From: CAZLAK01 sp964557545
GTDB lineage: Bacteria > Bacillota > Desulfotomaculia > Desulfotomaculales > Pelotomaculaceae
Reading direction: 5' to 3'
Length of the DNA stretch: 64,000 bases
Assembly: GCA_964557545.1 (NCBI GenBank)
Contig: CAZLAK010000007.1
Location: 1 to 64,000 of the forward strand
Shown here one piece after another: positions 43,244-51,747 of this stretch. The notes beneath the pieces are model-generated. The model made no database searches. It was not told the origin of the DNA and worked only from the letters and a program-made list of their open reading frames with translations. The translations under genes were made by a program, and so were the position numbers. How positions within the stretch are numbered: the first letter of the stretch is position 1; every line of letters starts with the position of its first letter.

Positions 43244-44144
43244 ATGCCCTGCAGTATTTGCCGTTTTCGTGCCTGACCGCCTTGCCAAGGGAAACAAGTC
43301 TTGATAGGTGCTTGGCGATCATAACCTTTTTGTAATAAGCAAAAAGTTCTTTTGGTTCAGGCAGTGCCCTGTAGATTATATTGCTGCTTAAGATTTCGTC
43401 AACGGTTTTTGGTTCTTTTATGGTTTTTAGTATCTCATTTTCCCGCGCATAAAATATGTTCATATACGACCTGAGCTTCTCAATTATGCATTCAGTATAT
43501 ATCCCTTCGTGACTCGTAATTAAAATCTTGGGTTTTAAATCAATTAGTTTTTCTATGGATTTTATAAAATCTTCAATGTTCGAGCAAATGTGCCCGTACC
43601 ACGGTCCTAAATTTTCTAAAAACAAGTCGCCCGAAAATATAATTTGATTTTCCGGTTCGTACAGGCATATATGGCCCGGGGTATGGCCGGGAGTGTGGAT
43701 GACTTGCAGCACAAGACGGCCGAAATCGAGCACATCCCCGTCGCTTAGCTCCTTTGATATTACTATTTTGGGCAGTCCTTCCGGGAAAAATTTTTTGTTG
43801 GGGTAAAAGTTTTTTAAATTATCAGTGCCGGGCACGTTGAACCCTATATAATCCATGAGGGCTTTTTCTGATTGCATAGCGGCTGCATCTAAATGGTGCG
43901 CCATAATTTGCGATTGGCTGAAATGCCTGTTGCCGTAGATATGGTCGATGTGAAAATGTGTATTAATGATAACGTCAATGTGCATTGCGGCTTTGATAGA
44001 ATTAACTGACCTTTCTCCAAACCCCGGGTCGACTAGAACCTTTATGCCGGAATCAATTAACAGGCCGTTACAAAAGGGGGGCCTGCCGTTTTTTTCGCCG
44101 GGAACGAAATAAATACCGGGGATAATTTCAACAAATTCCTGCAC
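43242..44144 (-). CDS. MBL-fold metal-dependent hydrolase, substrate unknown
   Basis: 300 aa. Metal ligands in NTHFHIDHIYGN near residue 60, HTPGHTPGHICLY near residue 147 and FSGDLF near residue 168, then a His in ITSHEGIY. The C-terminal 80 residues form a helical domain as in the glyoxalase-II-like branch. No clear substrate; thioesterase or lactonase activity is possible. GTG start at 44144 with AAGGTG upstream. Downstream of the LysR gene on the same strand. Confidence 0.85.
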   Translation of the reverse strand: MQEFVEIIPGIYFVPGEKNGRPPFCNGLLIDSGIKVLVDPGFGERSVNSIKAAMHIDVIINTHFHIDHIYGNRHFSQSQIMAHHLDAAAMQSEKALMDYIGFNVPGTDNLKNFYPNKKFFPEGLPKIVISKELSDGDVLDFGRLVLQVIHTPGHTPGHICLYEPENQIIFSGDLFLENLGPWYGHICSNIEDFIKSIEKLIDLKPKILITSHEGIYTECIIEKLRSYMNIFYARENEILKTIKEPKTVDEILSSNIIYRALPEPKELFAYYKKVMIAKHLSRLVSLGKAVRHENGKYCRA

Positions 44145-44178
44145 ACTAAATCACCTTGGCTGCCGGCCGTAGAACATT

Positions 44179-44203
44179 AGGTGCGGAACCGGGTTCCGCA
44201 CCT
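44179..44203. terminator. Perfect hairpin between LysR and MBL genes
   Basis: AGGTGCGGAA (44179-44188) / TTCCGCACCT (44194-44203), 5-base loop. TTTT follows only on the plus strand, so for the leftward genes it may act as a weak terminator or mRNA-end hairpin. Confidence 0.5.
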
Positions 44204-44223
44204 TTTGCATGACGGGCAGGGGG

Positions 44224-45147
44224 TTAAGCGCCCAATCTGACCATTGTTCCTTTGGAAAAGCTGGCTTGCACGTTAAACCTGTTTGTGATGTACTTATAAA
44301 ACATTTTAAGTGCCGGGGATTTGTACGCGTTTTTGAGCAGCACTAAATTGATTTTTCTAATTATGGGCGGAACGAGCTGGATTTGGCAGAGATCTGGCGT
44401 TATGTCCATTTCAGCAACACAGGACGATAAAACCGTTACGCCGATTTCCTCGCGCACCAGACCTAGTATGGTCCTGACTTGGGAACACGTCAGGATCACT
44501 TCCGGTTCAATTCCTGCCGCATGGCAAGCGCTGACAAAGTCCTGGTGGTGACCGGAAATCGGCGGCGTTATAATGAATTTTTCCCCGCGCAGATCGTTTA
44601 TGCCGACCGCTTTTCTGTTCGCCAGAGAGTGGTTTTTGTGCACAACAACGACCATTTGGTCTTCTAACAGGGTAGTGTAGTGGTAATGAGGGTCGGAGAT
44701 GACATGGTGAACTATGGCAGCGTCTATTTTTGTCTCACGGAGCATGCTGAGCAAATCGTCACACTGGCTCTCAAGGAGGCTCATTTTAATACCCGGAAAG
44801 TTTTTCTGAAATTCTGCCAACACTTTGGGGATCTGGTAGTATCCTATTACCGGTATTATTCCTAGCGTCAAGTAGCCCTTTTCAGTTGTCAGATATTCTT
44901 GAATGCTTCTGCGGGCGGCAGTTATTTCTGACATTATGCGCTGGGCGTGATTAATAAACTCAGCACCGGCAGGTGTAATTTGCACACTCCTGGTAGTTCT
45001 TACGAATAAATTAACACCAAGTTCACTTTCGAGTTTGCTGATTTGCTGGGACAAAGACGACTGGGACACATTGATTTCTTCAGCAGCCCTCGTAAAGTTT
45101 TGATACTTGGCAACTGCCAAAACGTATTCAATTTGATGCAGTTCCAT
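44224..45147 (-). CDS. LysR-family transcriptional regulator
   Basis: 307 aa. N-terminal winged helix-turn-helix (LAVAKYQNFTRAAEEINVSQ then SSLSQQISKLESELG), followed by an effector domain (from residue 90, GYLTLGIIPVIGYYQIP). Such proteins bind small ligands, often aromatic acids in catabolic clusters. Located next to the benzoate-CoA-ligase-like gene, which it may control; no typical site could be placed in the 263-bp AT-rich gap between them. Confidence 0.93.
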   Translation of the reverse strand: MELHQIEYVLAVAKYQNFTRAAEEINVSQSSLSQQISKLESELGVNLFVRTTRSVQITPAGAEFINHAQRIMSEITAARRSIQEYLTTEKGYLTLGIIPVIGYYQIPKVLAEFQKNFPGIKMSLLESQCDDLLSMLRETKIDAAIVHHVISDPHYHYTTLLEDQMVVVVHKNHSLANRKAVGINDLRGEKFIITPPISGHHQDFVSACHAAGIEPEVILTCSQVRTILGLVREEIGVTVLSSCVAEMDITPDLCQIQLVPPIIRKINLVLLKNAYKSPALKMFYKYITNRFNVQASFSKGTMVRLGA

Positions 45148-45410
45148 TTGATGCCACCCCGTAAATATTTTTTAAAAAATGACCACCCAGCTTTTAGTTA
45201 TAAAAATTTACATAACACCTCCTGTACAAATTAAAAGAAGCAATATTTTACTAAATTAAAACATGGGTAATGTGCTCCGCCTGTCTATGGGGTCATATGT
45301 TTTTATTGGAAAATTTATTATTTTTTTATATATAACCTAAAAGTAATATATATTTATTATTATTATTATACTAAGATTTACCTTTAAAATAAATTTAAAA
45401 ATATAACATT

Positions 45411-46982
45411 CTAAGACACATTTAAATACAGCTTTTCCCGTAATTTGCAGCGCTGGAGCTTGCCGTTGTACGTACGCGGCAGGTTGTCAACAAAATAAAA
45501 TTCATGAGGGCACTTGTAATGATCTGTTTTGCTGCGTATGAAGTCCTTTAATTCTTTTTCAAGCTGGGGAGACGGGCTGTAACCGTCGTTTAGAACGACA
45601 AAGGCCACCGGTTTTTGCAGTTTGTTCTTATCGAGCGCACCGACTACACCGCAGTCGCGCACGCAAGGGTGCTCGTGCAGGATATTCTCAACTTCAACGG
45701 GAGAAACCCATATGCCCCCGGACTTCAACATATCGTCGTAACGGCCTACAAGGTAAAAGTTGCCTTCTTCGTCTTGGTAAAACATGTCATTGGTAATAAA
45801 CCACTCTCCGAAAAAGCTGCTCTTTGTCTTGCTGTGCTTGTTCCAGTAATGAGAAGCTGTACCCTCACACTTAATCCATAAATTGCCAATCTGGCCTTTT
45901 TCCACTTCAATGCCGTTCTCGTCCACAAGCTTTCCTTCAAAATTGCCAAGAAGCTTCCCCACGCTTCCGGGTTTTATTTGTCCTGGGATTGACGAAATAT
46001 AAATTGCCCCTACGTCTGTTGAGCCTAGGCCGTCCAAAATATCTTTGCCAAATATATTTTTCCAGCGGTAGTATATCTCTTTTGGCAAGGGTTCTCCTGC
46101 AGAAACAAATGCACGAACAGAAGAAAAGTCGTGTTCAACACAGTTGTCTTCTATTGCTCTTAAAAGAGAAGCGTAAAATGTGGGAACGCCACAAAAAATA
46201 GTCGGGCGGTATTTTTTTACAACTTTAATCACGTTGTCCGGTTTCGGGTGTTCAGGGTAAAGAACAACAGACGCACCGTTGGTAAAAACCGCATCTAATG
46301 AATTGTTGCGCCCGTAAGAAAAATAGAGCCTGGAAACGGAGAATACAATATCATCCCCGGTCATTGACAGAACTTCCTTGGCGTGTGCGTTGAGATAAAT
46401 AAGATCGTGGTGCAGGTGTATCACGCCTTTTGGTTTGCCAGTAGTTCCCGAACTGTAATACCAAAAGGCCATATCGTCTTTGGATGTGGGGAATGTTTTT
46501 AACCGGGAAGGCGCTTTTTGGATCAGATCAGTGTAGCTCAGTGTTTCCGGTTCTGGCTGGCCGACAACGATTATGTACTTTAGGTAAGGCAGGTTTTTTT
46601 GGTTATGTAAAATTTTCGGCAAGAGGTCGTCTTTGATTACCAGCACCTTTGCCCTGCTGTCGTTTAAGTAGTACTGGTAGTCGTGAGGAAGCGCCCTTGT
46701 GCTGACAGGGACTGGCACTGCGCCTATCTTCATTGCCCCGAAAAAACAGTAAATGAACTGCGGGCAATCTGGCAGGCAGATCATTATACGGTTTTCTCTT
46801 TCCACGCCAAGGCCGAGCAGCGCATTGCCAAAACGGCTGGCTTCTTCGCTGACTTGCAAATAGGTAATTGCCTCATCCCCGTAATAAATAGCGGTCTTGT
46901 TGCCCCGGCCCTCTTCTATATGCCTGTCTAAAAGATAACTGCATATATTAAATTCGTCTGGCAAATCGTGATATGGCAGCAT
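45411..46982 (-). CDS. Benzoate-CoA ligase family AMP-forming ligase
   Basis: 523 aa from the ATG at 46980-46982, chosen over GTG 46989-46991 because AGGTG then lies 7 bases upstream. ANL superfamily motifs: YYSSGTTGKPKGVIH near residue 168, GLGSTD near residue 312, DMFYQDEEGNFYLVGRYDDM near residue 400, and the catalytic Lys in TYNGKLQR near residue 510. The FWYYSSGTTGKPKG / SYGRNN pattern is that of the benzoate/hydroxybenzoate-CoA ligase branch. Likely activates an aromatic or similar acid; the acid is not determinable. Divergent from the AAA ATPase gene. Confidence 0.82.
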   Translation of the reverse strand: MLPYHDLPDEFNICSYLLDRHIEEGRGNKTAIYYGDEAITYLQVSEEASRFGNALLGLGVERENRIMICLPDCPQFIYCFFGAMKIGAVPVPVSTRALPHDYQYYLNDSRAKVLVIKDDLLPKILHNQKNLPYLKYIIVVGQPEPETLSYTDLIQKAPSRLKTFPTSKDDMAFWYYSSGTTGKPKGVIHLHHDLIYLNAHAKEVLSMTGDDIVFSVSRLYFSYGRNNSLDAVFTNGASVVLYPEHPKPDNVIKVVKKYRPTIFCGVPTFYASLLRAIEDNCVEHDFSSVRAFVSAGEPLPKEIYYRWKNIFGKDILDGLGSTDVGAIYISSIPGQIKPGSVGKLLGNFEGKLVDENGIEVEKGQIGNLWIKCEGTASHYWNKHSKTKSSFFGEWFITNDMFYQDEEGNFYLVGRYDDMLKSGGIWVSPVEVENILHEHPCVRDCGVVGALDKNKLQKPVAFVVLNDGYSPSPQLEKELKDFIRSKTDHYKCPHEFYFVDNLPRTYNGKLQRCKLREKLYLNVS

Positions 46983-47332
46983 TGCTATCACCTGCCAACC
47001 AGCCTTAATGAAATATGTGAAATGATTTACTTTTTGTATTATTATATGGCTGCCCCATTAATAAATTAAATATATAAAAATAATAGAATTGTTTATCTAT
47101 TTTAATAAATTAAATTCAGCATGTATATTATAAATGTAAAAAATTAACCGTTAATAGTTATGAATTATGAATTAGATAATCTACAAATATAAAAAGTAAT
47201 AATTTTTAGTGTTAAAATTAAATACAAACCAAAACTTGAAGTAAAAACACAAAAAGTTATGTTTAATAAAAGTAAAATAATGGTTTAAAGTTTTTAAAGT
47301 TATTTAACTTAAATTTTTAACGAGGGGTTTTT
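46983..47332. promoter_or_regulatory. Divergent AT-rich control region (ligase / MoxR-CoxE genes)
   Basis: A 350-bp, extremely AT-rich stretch without a gene. It must hold the promoters of the leftward ligase and the rightward AAA gene. A 13-bp palindrome ATTAACCGTTAAT at 47143-47155 and the direct repeat ATGAATT/ATGAATT just after it are possible regulator sites. No clear -35/-10 pair could be chosen. Confidence 0.4.
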
Positions 47333-48196
47333 ATGAATACCGAAGGCCTTAAACTGGTTTTTACGGGCTCTAAAGACTATATTGCGTCAGAAGAACTGCA
47401 AAACTCCGTAAATGTGGCCATAGCCCTGGGACGTCCCCTTTTAATAAAAGGCGAACCCGGAACGGGAAAAACTATGCTGGCAAAAAGTATAGCTGAGTGC
47501 CTTGGCTTGGAGTTAATTATCTGGAATATAAAATCTACTACCAAGGCCCAGGAGGGCCTTTATGTGTACGATGCTGTGCAAAGACTTTACGACAGCCAGT
47601 TTCGCGACCGCGATGTATCTGACATAAAGCAGTATATAAAACTCGGCAAGCTGGGTGAAGCCTTTGTTTCCGATGATCCGGTTGTTCTTTTAATTGATGA
47701 AATTGATAAGGCAGACATTGAATTTCCTAATGACCTTTTATGGGAACTCGATATTATGAATTTTTATATACCGGAAACCAGGGAAACAGTTAAGGCTAAA
47801 CATAAGCCCATTGTTGTGATTACAAGCAATGCCGAAAAAGACTTGCCGGACGCCTTTTTAAGGCGGTGTATATTCCATTATATCGAATTTCCAGATGAGG
47901 AAATGATGGCCAAGATAATCAATGTGCATTTTCCCGGTCTGGACAGCCTATTGGTAAAACAGGCCATCAATGCTTTCTACAAGATTAGGAATGCCGGCGG
48001 GCTGCAAAAAAAGCCCAGCACTAGCGAGCTTTTGGACTGGGTTCAGGCGCTGGTTATAGGAGGGGTAAGCCCGGAGAAAATTGCCAAAGAATTGCCGTTT
48101 CTCGGTGTCTTAATAAAGAAAAGAGAAGATTTTTTAGTGGTAAAGGAGCGGTTTAGCGTGAGCGGCGGCCGGCAGAATACTATGGCCCCCTTTTAA
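47333..48196 (+). CDS. MoxR/CoxD-type AAA+ ATPase
   Basis: 287 aa. Walker A GEPGTGKTMLAKS near residue 40, Walker B VVLLIDEIDKAD near residue 120, sensor 1 VITSNAEKDLPDAFLRRC. It is of the MoxR class, which usually works with a VWA protein; the next gene is one. In the CO dehydrogenase cluster CoxD has this role in finishing the Mo active site. ATG with GAGGGG upstream. Confidence 0.9.
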   Translation: MNTEGLKLVFTGSKDYIASEELQNSVNVAIALGRPLLIKGEPGTGKTMLAKSIAECLGLELIIWNIKSTTKAQEGLYVYDAVQRLYDSQFRDRDVSDIKQYIKLGKLGEAFVSDDPVVLLIDEIDKADIEFPNDLLWELDIMNFYIPETRETVKAKHKPIVVITSNAEKDLPDAFLRRCIFHYIEFPDEEMMAKIINVHFPGLDSLLVKQAINAFYKIRNAGGLQKKPSTSELLDWVQALVIGGVSPEKIAKELPFLGVLIKKREDFLVVKERFSVSGGRQNTMAPF

Positions 48197-48238
48197 AATG
48201 AATATTATAAGTTAAATGCTTTGAAGGCGGGAAACTAG

Positions 48239-49438
48239 ATGTTTATAAATTTTTTTTACGAGCTTAAGAGAGAAGGTGTCCCTGTTTCATTAACGGAGTG
48301 GCTTACTTTAATGGAGGCCTTGGCAAAAGGCCTGTCTTTTTCTAGTCTTACCGGTTTTTACTACTTAGCCAGGTCAATTCTTGTAAAAAGCGAAGCCCAT
48401 TATGACCGCTACGATGCGGCTTTTTTGAAATGTTTTAAGGGCGTTGAAACCACTGATGATATTTTAAATAAAGCTCTGGAATGGTTTAAAAACCCAATGA
48501 CTTCAAAAATTGTTTCACCGGTGAAAGCTGCCGGCATAAACCACTGGGACATAAGCGCGCTACAGCAGCAACTAGCAGACCGTTTGCAAACACAGAACGA
48601 CAAGCACCTCGGCGGCCCAAAGAGAGTGGGCTCTGGCGGAACTTCGGCCTTTGGCAATTCAGGTTACAACCCTGCCGGTGTGCGTGTGGGAGGAAGCACA
48701 TCTGGCCTTTCTGCTGTTAAAGTGGCTGCCAAGAGAAATTACAGGGAATATAGAAACGACCAGATAACAGGCGTAAGACAGTTTGAAATGGCTTTGCGCA
48801 AGCTGCGCCTGCTGAGCACAAAGGTTGAAGGGCCCAAGAGCGAGATTGACATCGGCGCTACTATTGACGCCACCTGTAAAAATGCGGGTTTTTTAAAATT
48901 GGTTTGGGAGCGCCCGCGCCGGAACACACTTAAAATAATTTTGCTTATGGATTCGGGAGGCTCGATGGACAGGTTTTATCAATTGTGCAGCCGCCTCTTT
49001 ACGGCAGCCAACCGCACAACCCACTTCAAGGAGTTAAAGTTTTACTACTTTCATAATTGTGTGTACGATTACGTTTACACGCGGCCTTTCATGGAAAAGA
49101 AGTACGCTGTTAAGATCGAAGACTTTTTGAGAAGTCACAACTCGGATTACAGGTTAATAATTGTCGGAGATGCCAGCATGGGACCAAATGAGCTGACTGC
49201 AGCGGGAGAGGCAATTGAGTGGGCGGAGAGAAACGAAATTCCTGGCATTGTATGGCTTAAGCGGCTCGCCCGCCATTTTACGTATTCGGTATGGCTTAAC
49301 CCTGTTCCCGTTAAGTATTGGGGTAGAAAACCGGATTTTGTTACTATAGAGCCGGTAAGAGAAATATTTCCAATGTATGAACTTACTCCCGAGGGTTTAG
49401 AGCAGGCAATAAAAAGACTGAAAGTTAAAATCAATTAA
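48239..49438 (+). CDS. CoxE-like VWA-domain protein
   Basis: 399 aa. N-terminal helical region (residues 1-90) typical of CoxE-like proteins, a Gly/Ser-rich linker (115-165), and a VWA domain from about residue 220: KIILLMDSGGSMDRFY (MIDAS with Gly in place of the usual central Ser), FHNCVYDYVY and IIVGDASMGPNEL. Forms a pair with the AAA protein 43 bases upstream. Probable partner in metal-cofactor insertion into the nearby Mo hydroxylase (inference from CoxD/CoxE). Confidence 0.87.
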   Translation: MFINFFYELKREGVPVSLTEWLTLMEALAKGLSFSSLTGFYYLARSILVKSEAHYDRYDAAFLKCFKGVETTDDILNKALEWFKNPMTSKIVSPVKAAGINHWDISALQQQLADRLQTQNDKHLGGPKRVGSGGTSAFGNSGYNPAGVRVGGSTSGLSAVKVAAKRNYREYRNDQITGVRQFEMALRKLRLLSTKVEGPKSEIDIGATIDATCKNAGFLKLVWERPRRNTLKIILLMDSGGSMDRFYQLCSRLFTAANRTTHFKELKFYYFHNCVYDYVYTRPFMEKKYAVKIEDFLRSHNSDYRLIIVGDASMGPNELTAAGEAIEWAERNEIPGIVWLKRLARHFTYSVWLNPVPVKYWGRKPDFVTIEPVREIFPMYELTPEGLEQAIKRLKVKIN

Positions 49439-49500
49439 AATATATATTAGTAAAATAATTGTATTTTTTGACAGGAGACTAAAAATTGATTATTTAAAAC

Positions 49501-49560
49501 AAAAAAACCGGCATTGTTGTTTAGTTTTTGATTAATACGACAATGCCGGTATTATTTTTT
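49501..49560. terminator. Bidirectional terminator after the VWA gene
   Basis: ACCGGCATTGT (49507-49517) / ACAATGCCGGT (49540-49550), perfect 11-bp stem, seven A before and ATTATTTTTT after. The rest of the gap 49439-49913 is AT-rich and shows nothing else I can name. Confidence 0.85.
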
Positions 49561-49913
49561 AAAATTTTTGCCAGGCAGTAAATTTTTTAATTTATATTTT
49601 GGTATAAACAAATTTATTACTTTTATCTATATATGTATTATTCTTTTTGATAATAATATTTATAATTATCGCATATTTCAAAAATTATTTATGGTGATTT
49701 TATAATTAGATAAAGATTATTTATATGATTTTGTTTAGTAAAACCTAAAAGCAAATAATCAGGTTGCAAAAATCAATAAAAATAAAATAATTTCTTAAGC
49801 TAAAAGTATAATATTATGTTTTTTATTTGATTGCATTTTTATTATGTTTCATTTAGTGAATTACGGAACTATGGGAAAATTAGTTTAAATAATTATTTTG
49901 AAGGTGATATTTT

Positions 49914-51341
49914 ATGGAATTTCTAGAAAAAAAAGGTACAGAATTAACTAGTAAAAACATTAAAAAATTAATTGCTTTACTAGCTTTGGTAGTTGCCTAT
50001 TTTTTACTTGCCGGTTTGCCTTGTCCTAATGGTCTGAATGCAGAAGGGCAAAAGGCCATTGCCTTGATGATTGTTGTCGTCATAGCCTGGATTACCGAAA
50101 TTATACCAATAGCTATATCATCACTGCTATTTGTATTTCTGCAGCATATAATAGGCATTTCGCCGCAGTCAACAGCTGTGGCCAATTTTGCTACGCCAAC
50201 GCTTCTCTTTGTTTTAGCCTCTTTTTTCCTGGCGGTTGCGCTTGATGCCAGCGGGCTGAGCAGGCGCATGTCATTGAAGTTAACAGCCCTGTCCGAAGGC
50301 AGCCCCCCGAAGGTTCTTTTATATTTAATGACGGCTACTGCATTTGTGTCGGCATTTATATCCGATGTGCCGGCGTGTGCAACTTTTTTCACTATAGCAC
50401 TGGCGCTTTTAAAAAAGAATAATTGCAGTTTTAGAACAAGTAATTTTGCCAAATTGCTAATGATTGGCATACCGTTTGCCTCTTTAATAGGAGGTGTGGC
50501 CACACCTGCCGGTTCTTCGCTTAATGTCTTAACATTGTCGCTTTTAAAATCGACTTCAAATATAAGTGTCAACTTTAACCAGTGGGCGGCTATAGGCATA
50601 CCTGTTGTAATAATTACTATACCCTTAGTCTGGAAGCTGCTGCTGTGGATTTATCCGCCGGAAATAGACGTACTGACGGGCATGGATGAGATTGCAGAAG
50701 AGTATAGCAGGCTGGGCAAGCTTTCGCCAAGTGAAGTTAAATTTATTGGTGTTCTGGCTGTGCTTTTAATTGCCTGGTTTACAGAGCCAATACATAAACT
50801 GCCTCTTCCTGTAACAACAACTATTTGTTCGGTGCTGTTTTTCCTGCCCGGGATTGACCTTCTCAATTGGGAATTTACAAAAAATAAAATAGGCTGGGAT
50901 ACTATTCTGTTAATCGGCGCATCGAATTCATTGGGGACAATACTGTGGAAATCAGGCGCTGCCAACTGGTTAGCAGAGGTAACACTTAAAAGCGTAAATA
51001 TGTCCACGCCCCTTATTATTGTTTTGGCTGTTATAGTTTTTACCATACTTGTTCACCTGCTAGTGCCTGTAAATGCTGCAATAGTTTCTATAATGGTGCC
51101 GACTCTGGCTTCTGTTGCAGCTGCAATGGGCATTAACCCCGCCTTTTTGGTTGTGCCCATGGGCTTTACTGTATCAGCCGCATTTTTACTCCCGCTTGAC
51201 CCAGTGCCTCTCATAACATATTCTTCAGGTTACTACAATATGAAAGATTATCTTAAGGCTGGCTGGCCAGTATGCATAATTTGGTCAGTCATAATGACTG
51301 CTGCCATGCTGGTTATTGCGCGGCCGCTTGGATTATTTTAG
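49914..51341 (+). CDS. DASS/SLC13-family anion transporter, copy 1
   Basis: 475 aa, 11-12 membrane segments. Family features: AITEIIPIAISSLLF-like start region, ISDVPACATFF, IGGVATPAGSSLNVL (first substrate loop), IGASNSLGTILWKSGA (second loop) and HLLVPVNAAIVSIMVPTLAS. DASS proteins import di- or tricarboxylates or sulfate with Na+, or exchange them. A close paralogue lies at 57335. The coding DNA is much richer in A/T at third positions than copy 2. ATG with GAAGGTGAT upstream. Confidence 0.9.
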   Translation: MEFLEKKGTELTSKNIKKLIALLALVVAYFLLAGLPCPNGLNAEGQKAIALMIVVVIAWITEIIPIAISSLLFVFLQHIIGISPQSTAVANFATPTLLFVLASFFLAVALDASGLSRRMSLKLTALSEGSPPKVLLYLMTATAFVSAFISDVPACATFFTIALALLKKNNCSFRTSNFAKLLMIGIPFASLIGGVATPAGSSLNVLTLSLLKSTSNISVNFNQWAAIGIPVVIITIPLVWKLLLWIYPPEIDVLTGMDEIAEEYSRLGKLSPSEVKFIGVLAVLLIAWFTEPIHKLPLPVTTTICSVLFFLPGIDLLNWEFTKNKIGWDTILLIGASNSLGTILWKSGAANWLAEVTLKSVNMSTPLIIVLAVIVFTILVHLLVPVNAAIVSIMVPTLASVAAAMGINPAFLVVPMGFTVSAAFLLPLDPVPLITYSSGYYNMKDYLKAGWPVCIIWSVIMTAAMLVIARPLGLF

Positions 51342-51747
51342 TTACAGTTAAATAAGAATTTAAGTTTCAAATATTTATATTTTTTATAAACATATTTTAA
51401 ATTTATTTATTAAGTTGTATTAATTAATATCCCCAATCAATTCAATCGATATTGAATATTTCACTTTTAATATGAATGTTTGCTATTATGAACTCAAAAT
51501 AGCAAATTTTTATTTATTTATAATAATTATAAATTTTATGTTATCTTGAATTCTGGCTTACTCAAATGGTCAATAAAAAGCAAGTTAATTTTATACAAAA
51601 ATTTATTTAAAAAAGCAGAGGTGGTTTAAAAAATAAGCATTAAAATTTTTTATTATGTTATTAACTTGCCAAGTATGGGTTTTGAATTTGATTTTTAGTT
51701 TTGATTAATTTTATCGCTTTTAACATTTTTTAAGGGGAGATATTTGC
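51342..51747. promoter_or_regulatory. AT-rich gap with a terminator and an inverted repeat
   Basis: TTTGCTATT (51479-51487) / AATAGCAAA (51498-51506) then TTTTTA is a good terminator for DASS copy 1. Upstream, ATTCAAT (51440-51446) and ATTGAAT (51451-51457) form a 7+4+7 palindrome that could be an operator or a second hairpin. A promoter for the CoA-transferase is expected in 51600-51730 but not clear. Confidence 0.6.
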
